DNA from: Rapidithrix thailandica
Lineage (GTDB): Bacteria > Bacteroidota > Bacteroidia > Cytophagales > Flammeovirgaceae
DNA length: 64,000 nucleotides
Assembly: GCF_039710355.1 (NCBI RefSeq)
Contig: NZ_JBDKWZ010000004.1
Coordinates: 372,001 to 436,000 of the forward strand
Direction: 5' to 3'
In this document: positions 61,753 to 64,000 of the stretch, piece by piece
How positions within the stretch are numbered: the stretch's first letter is position 1
How the letters are laid out: the number at the start of each line of letters is the position of its first letter
The notes under the pieces: generated by a model
What the model was told of the DNA's origin: nothing
The model's database searches: none
The model's input: the letters and a program-made list of their open reading frames with translations, nothing else
Program-made: the position numbers and the translations under genes

Positions 61753-64000
61753 CTAGAAAGTAACATTTAAGCTAAGGGTATAGCTGCGTGTTTGAGGAAT
61801 GACCAAGCCGGCAAACCCGAAGGCATTACTACCCGCACCGAATTGAGAAGCCTCAGGATCGTAGCCTCGATAAGGAGTGTTTAAGTACAAGTTGTTGCCT
61901 GTAAGACTTACCCGCGCACTTTGCATTTTTAGTTTTTCAATCCACTGTTTAGGTAAATTATAAGACAGGTTAACATTTCGGATTCTGAACCAAGAAGCAT
62001 CTTGTAATATTACTTCAGAAGCGGAGTTGTACCGGCTATAACTTCGATAAAGGTTCTCACCATTGATTTCTACCGGTTTGGTGTTGGGCTCTCCGGTTTC
62101 TGTGACGCCTTTGAAAATGACTTCCCGGTAACGCAATTCGGTTTCTTTTAACACTCCGTTACGGATTCCGTTGCGAAGGCCCATATCGAAAAGATCCCCC
62201 CCTTGTTTTAACTCTAGTAATACAGACAAGGTAAAGTTCTTATAAGAAATAGAGTTGTTTAAGCCCGCAGTCCAATCAGGGATCGCATTGCCAACTTTAA
62301 CATATTCTTCCGTATTTACACTTGGTAATCCATTTTTGTCGATAATCAATTGGCCTTGTTGATTCCGGTTGAATTTGTGTCCATACAAATCACCCACTTT
62401 TCCTCCTTTTACAATTTTATTTTGGATATAGGTTCCGTCAAAAAAGACAATTTCTTCCAAGCCTTCGGGCATAGAAAGTATTTCGCCTTCGGTTTTAGAA
62501 AAATTAAGGGATGACGACCAGTTAAAATTGTTAGAACGGATCACCTCACCTGTGATTAAAAGCTCAATTCCTTTATTTTCAATTTCTCCGGCATTGGTAA
62601 TGTATCTGGATAATCCGGTTGTATTACTGACAGGAAGTCGTATGATCTGATCCTTACTTCTTTGTTGAAAGTAGGTAGCATCGATGCCCAAGCGGTTATT
62701 GAAAAATTTTAATTCCGCACCAAACTCAATGGCTGAAGTGCGTTCCGGACGGAGTCTATCAGAACCATAAGTATCATCTTTTCTAAAACCATTAATACTT
62801 TCAAAAGGGAAGCCAGGGGAGGGTTCGTAATAGTAACCTAATAGATAAGGATCCGTATCTTTTCCTACTTCCGCATATGAGAGTCTAACTTTTCCATATG
62901 AGAAGAAGTTACTCTGTAAGTTCATATGTTCACTGAAGAGATATCCTAAACTGACAGAAGGATAAAAGAAAGAGCGGTTTTCTTTAGGAAGGGTAGAGGA
63001 CCAGTCGTTTCTACCGGTAAGGTTTAAGAAAAGAAAATCCCTGTATTCAAATTTGACATCGGCAAATAAACCCACCAAACGTCTAAGGCTTCCATTGATT
63101 TTTGTGAAGTAATTCGTAGTGTTTCCAATAGATTTGAAGTTATTTAATGTAAACCCTTCTCCTCTGACATTGAGAGATTCGGACCATGTTTCAGTAATAG
63201 CATTTCCCGCAGTTACGGTCATATTCAAATCTTCGTTGAATTCGGCAAAAGCCGTAAGCAAGAGGTTGGAGTTGATTTCCCTTGCTTGTATCTTATTTTC
63301 AATGGTAAAACCTTTTACTTGACGTCCTACATCTGCATCTGCAGGAACTATTCGCCTACGTTTATCCGTATATTGATCTATACCCACTTTGTAGTCCAGT
63401 TTCAGCCAGTTGGTAAAACGGGCATTGAGTCCAACATTGGCAATTACCCGGTTTACTTCGTCTTCCAAGTTGGCAAATTCGGCCAAGTAGCGAGGGTTGT
63501 CCGTAATTCCATCCGAATAATCAACTTGAGTGCCATCTATTGGGTTGACGTAGTTATCTGTGCCATAGGTGGTGGTATAGTAAGAGAGTGCGCTCATGAT
63601 GGATTTGTCTCCTCCATTCGGCCGGACACCCTGCGAGTTGATATACTGCATGGATCCGGTAACTTCCAGATCATCGCTGAATTTCGTTGAACCGTTTAAT
63701 TTGATGGAAGTACGGTTCCACTCACTGTTGGGGGCAATCCCGTTTTGATCCAAACGCGATACAGAGGTATAATAGGTAGAGTTGTCATTTCCACCGGAAA
63801 TACTTAAGGAGTTGTCCAGGCGGTGGCCGGTCTCCCAAAACTCTTTCATATTGTTGATTACCGGGTCGTATTGCGAAACTTTTGGCCCGAAAGTTTGGAA
63901 CCTCAAGGGGCTACCGTCACTGTTAAAACGAAGCCTTCCGAAACGCCCTTCCCTGTATTTGCTTTGTACTTCAGGTGTTTTGCCTACTTGGTCCCAGCTA
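61753..64000 (-). CDS. SusC/RagA-type TonB-dependent receptor (5' end outside window)
   Basis: The frame stays open to the window end, so the gene continues past base 64000; about 749 residues of the C-terminal part are visible, beginning within WDQVGKTPEVQSKYREGRFG. Barrel-strand features and SusC hallmarks are clear: FFYPSVSLGYLFSEHM, RPERTSAIEFGAELKFFNNRLG, VKVGNAIPDWTAGLNNSISYKN and the ending RSYTLSLNVTF. The partner SusD follows. The TonB box and plug are outside the window. Confidence 0.96.
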   Translation of the reverse strand, partial: SWDQVGKTPEVQSKYREGRFGRLRFNSDGSPLRFQTFGPKVSQYDPVINNMKEFWETGHRLDNSLSISGGNDNSTYYTSVSRLDQNGIAPNSEWNRTSIKLNGSTKFSDDLEVTGSMQYINSQGVRPNGGDKSIMSALSYYTTTYGTDNYVNPIDGTQVDYSDGITDNPRYLAEFANLEDEVNRVIANVGLNARFTNWLKLDYKVGIDQYTDKRRRIVPADADVGRQVKGFTIENKIQAREINSNLLLTAFAEFNEDLNMTVTAGNAITETWSESLNVRGEGFTLNNFKSIGNTTNYFTKINGSLRRLVGLFADVKFEYRDFLFLNLTGRNDWSSTLPKENRSFFYPSVSLGYLFSEHMNLQSNFFSYGKVRLSYAEVGKDTDPYLLGYYYEPSPGFPFESINGFRKDDTYGSDRLRPERTSAIEFGAELKFFNNRLGIDATYFQQRSKDQIIRLPVSNTTGLSRYITNAGEIENKGIELLITGEVIRSNNFNWSSSLNFSKTEGEILSMPEGLEEIVFFDGTYIQNKIVKGGKVGDLYGHKFNRNQQGQLIIDKNGLPSVNTEEYVKVGNAIPDWTAGLNNSISYKNFTLSVLLELKQGGDLFDMGLRNGIRNGVLKETELRYREVIFKGVTETGEPNTKPVEINGENLYRSYSRYNSASEVILQDASWFRIRNVNLSYNLPKQWIEKLKMQSARVSLTGNNLYLNTPYRGYDPEASQFGAGSNAFGFAGLVIPQTRSYTLSLNVTF

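Overview
The window comes from a Bacteroidota chromosome, probably a Cytophagales-type marine or environmental lineage; the exact taxon is inference. The evidence is two SusC/SusD nutrient-uptake loci, many Cys-anchored lipoproteins, promoter-like TAnnTTTG boxes, DUF4959/DUF5000/DUF4998 proteins, and about 43% GC. No rRNA, phage or insertion-sequence transposase was seen. Both ends cut through SusC-type receptors.

Layout. 1-5436: tail of a glycan-uptake locus (SusC, SusD and two surface lipoproteins). 6113-10109: an alpha-glucan (glycogen-like) set of one GT4 glycosyltransferase and two GH57 enzymes. 10249-14057: two overlapping histidine-kinase genes. 14434-20989: mixed housekeeping genes (acetyltransferase, DUF4105 protein, a pair of related membrane proteins, a voltage-gated K+ channel, a HAD phosphatase). 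21246-28935: a SWIM / DUF5691 / MoxR AAA+ / DUF5682 / VWA gene set.

29045-36123 is the highlight, an RNA-repair locus. It has a WYL regulator, a Ro60-type TROVE protein, an array of eight Y-RNA-like genes plus one tRNA-like RNA, a T4 Rnl1-type RNA ligase and a T4-type polynucleotide kinase-phosphatase. The array (32158-33891) is a tandem duplication. Each RNA has a Y-type stem (TGYCGTAG ... GTTACTTCG on the 5' side, GTTRCC on the 3' side). Most carry a circularly permuted tRNA whose order is anticodon arm, T arm, acceptor stem closed as a hairpin, then D arm. The anticodon-like loops differ (GUC, UCG, GUU, AGG), all are 7 nt, and all keep U33. The rsr and ligase genes share a promoter with a CGCA-N7-TGCG dyad at identical spacing, so one regulator, plausibly the WYL protein, may switch both on. 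My reading is that Ro60 and Y RNA hold, sense or decoy anticodon-loop damage while PNKP and ligase reseal cut RNAs.

36127-41156: lipid kinase, acetyltransferase, TetR with an MBL-fold hydrolase, and a beta-propeller protein. 41317-50053: a minus-strand exopolysaccharide operon (outer-membrane protein, cellulose-synthase-like transferase, GH16, SxtJ-like protein, a 49-residue DUF5989 protein, carbamoyltransferase, SGNH protein). 50054-52100: an AT-rich, gene-poor stretch. 52193-59520: a YHS lipoprotein, then a murein-peptide and D-glutamate operon. 59648-64000: a second SusCD locus.

Dispersed non-coding repeats include a 160-bp MITE-like family (three copies, one internally deleted), a second 130-147-bp family, a perfect 35-bp palindrome, and nested GGTGAATGAGTG-type hairpins at the ends of transcription units.
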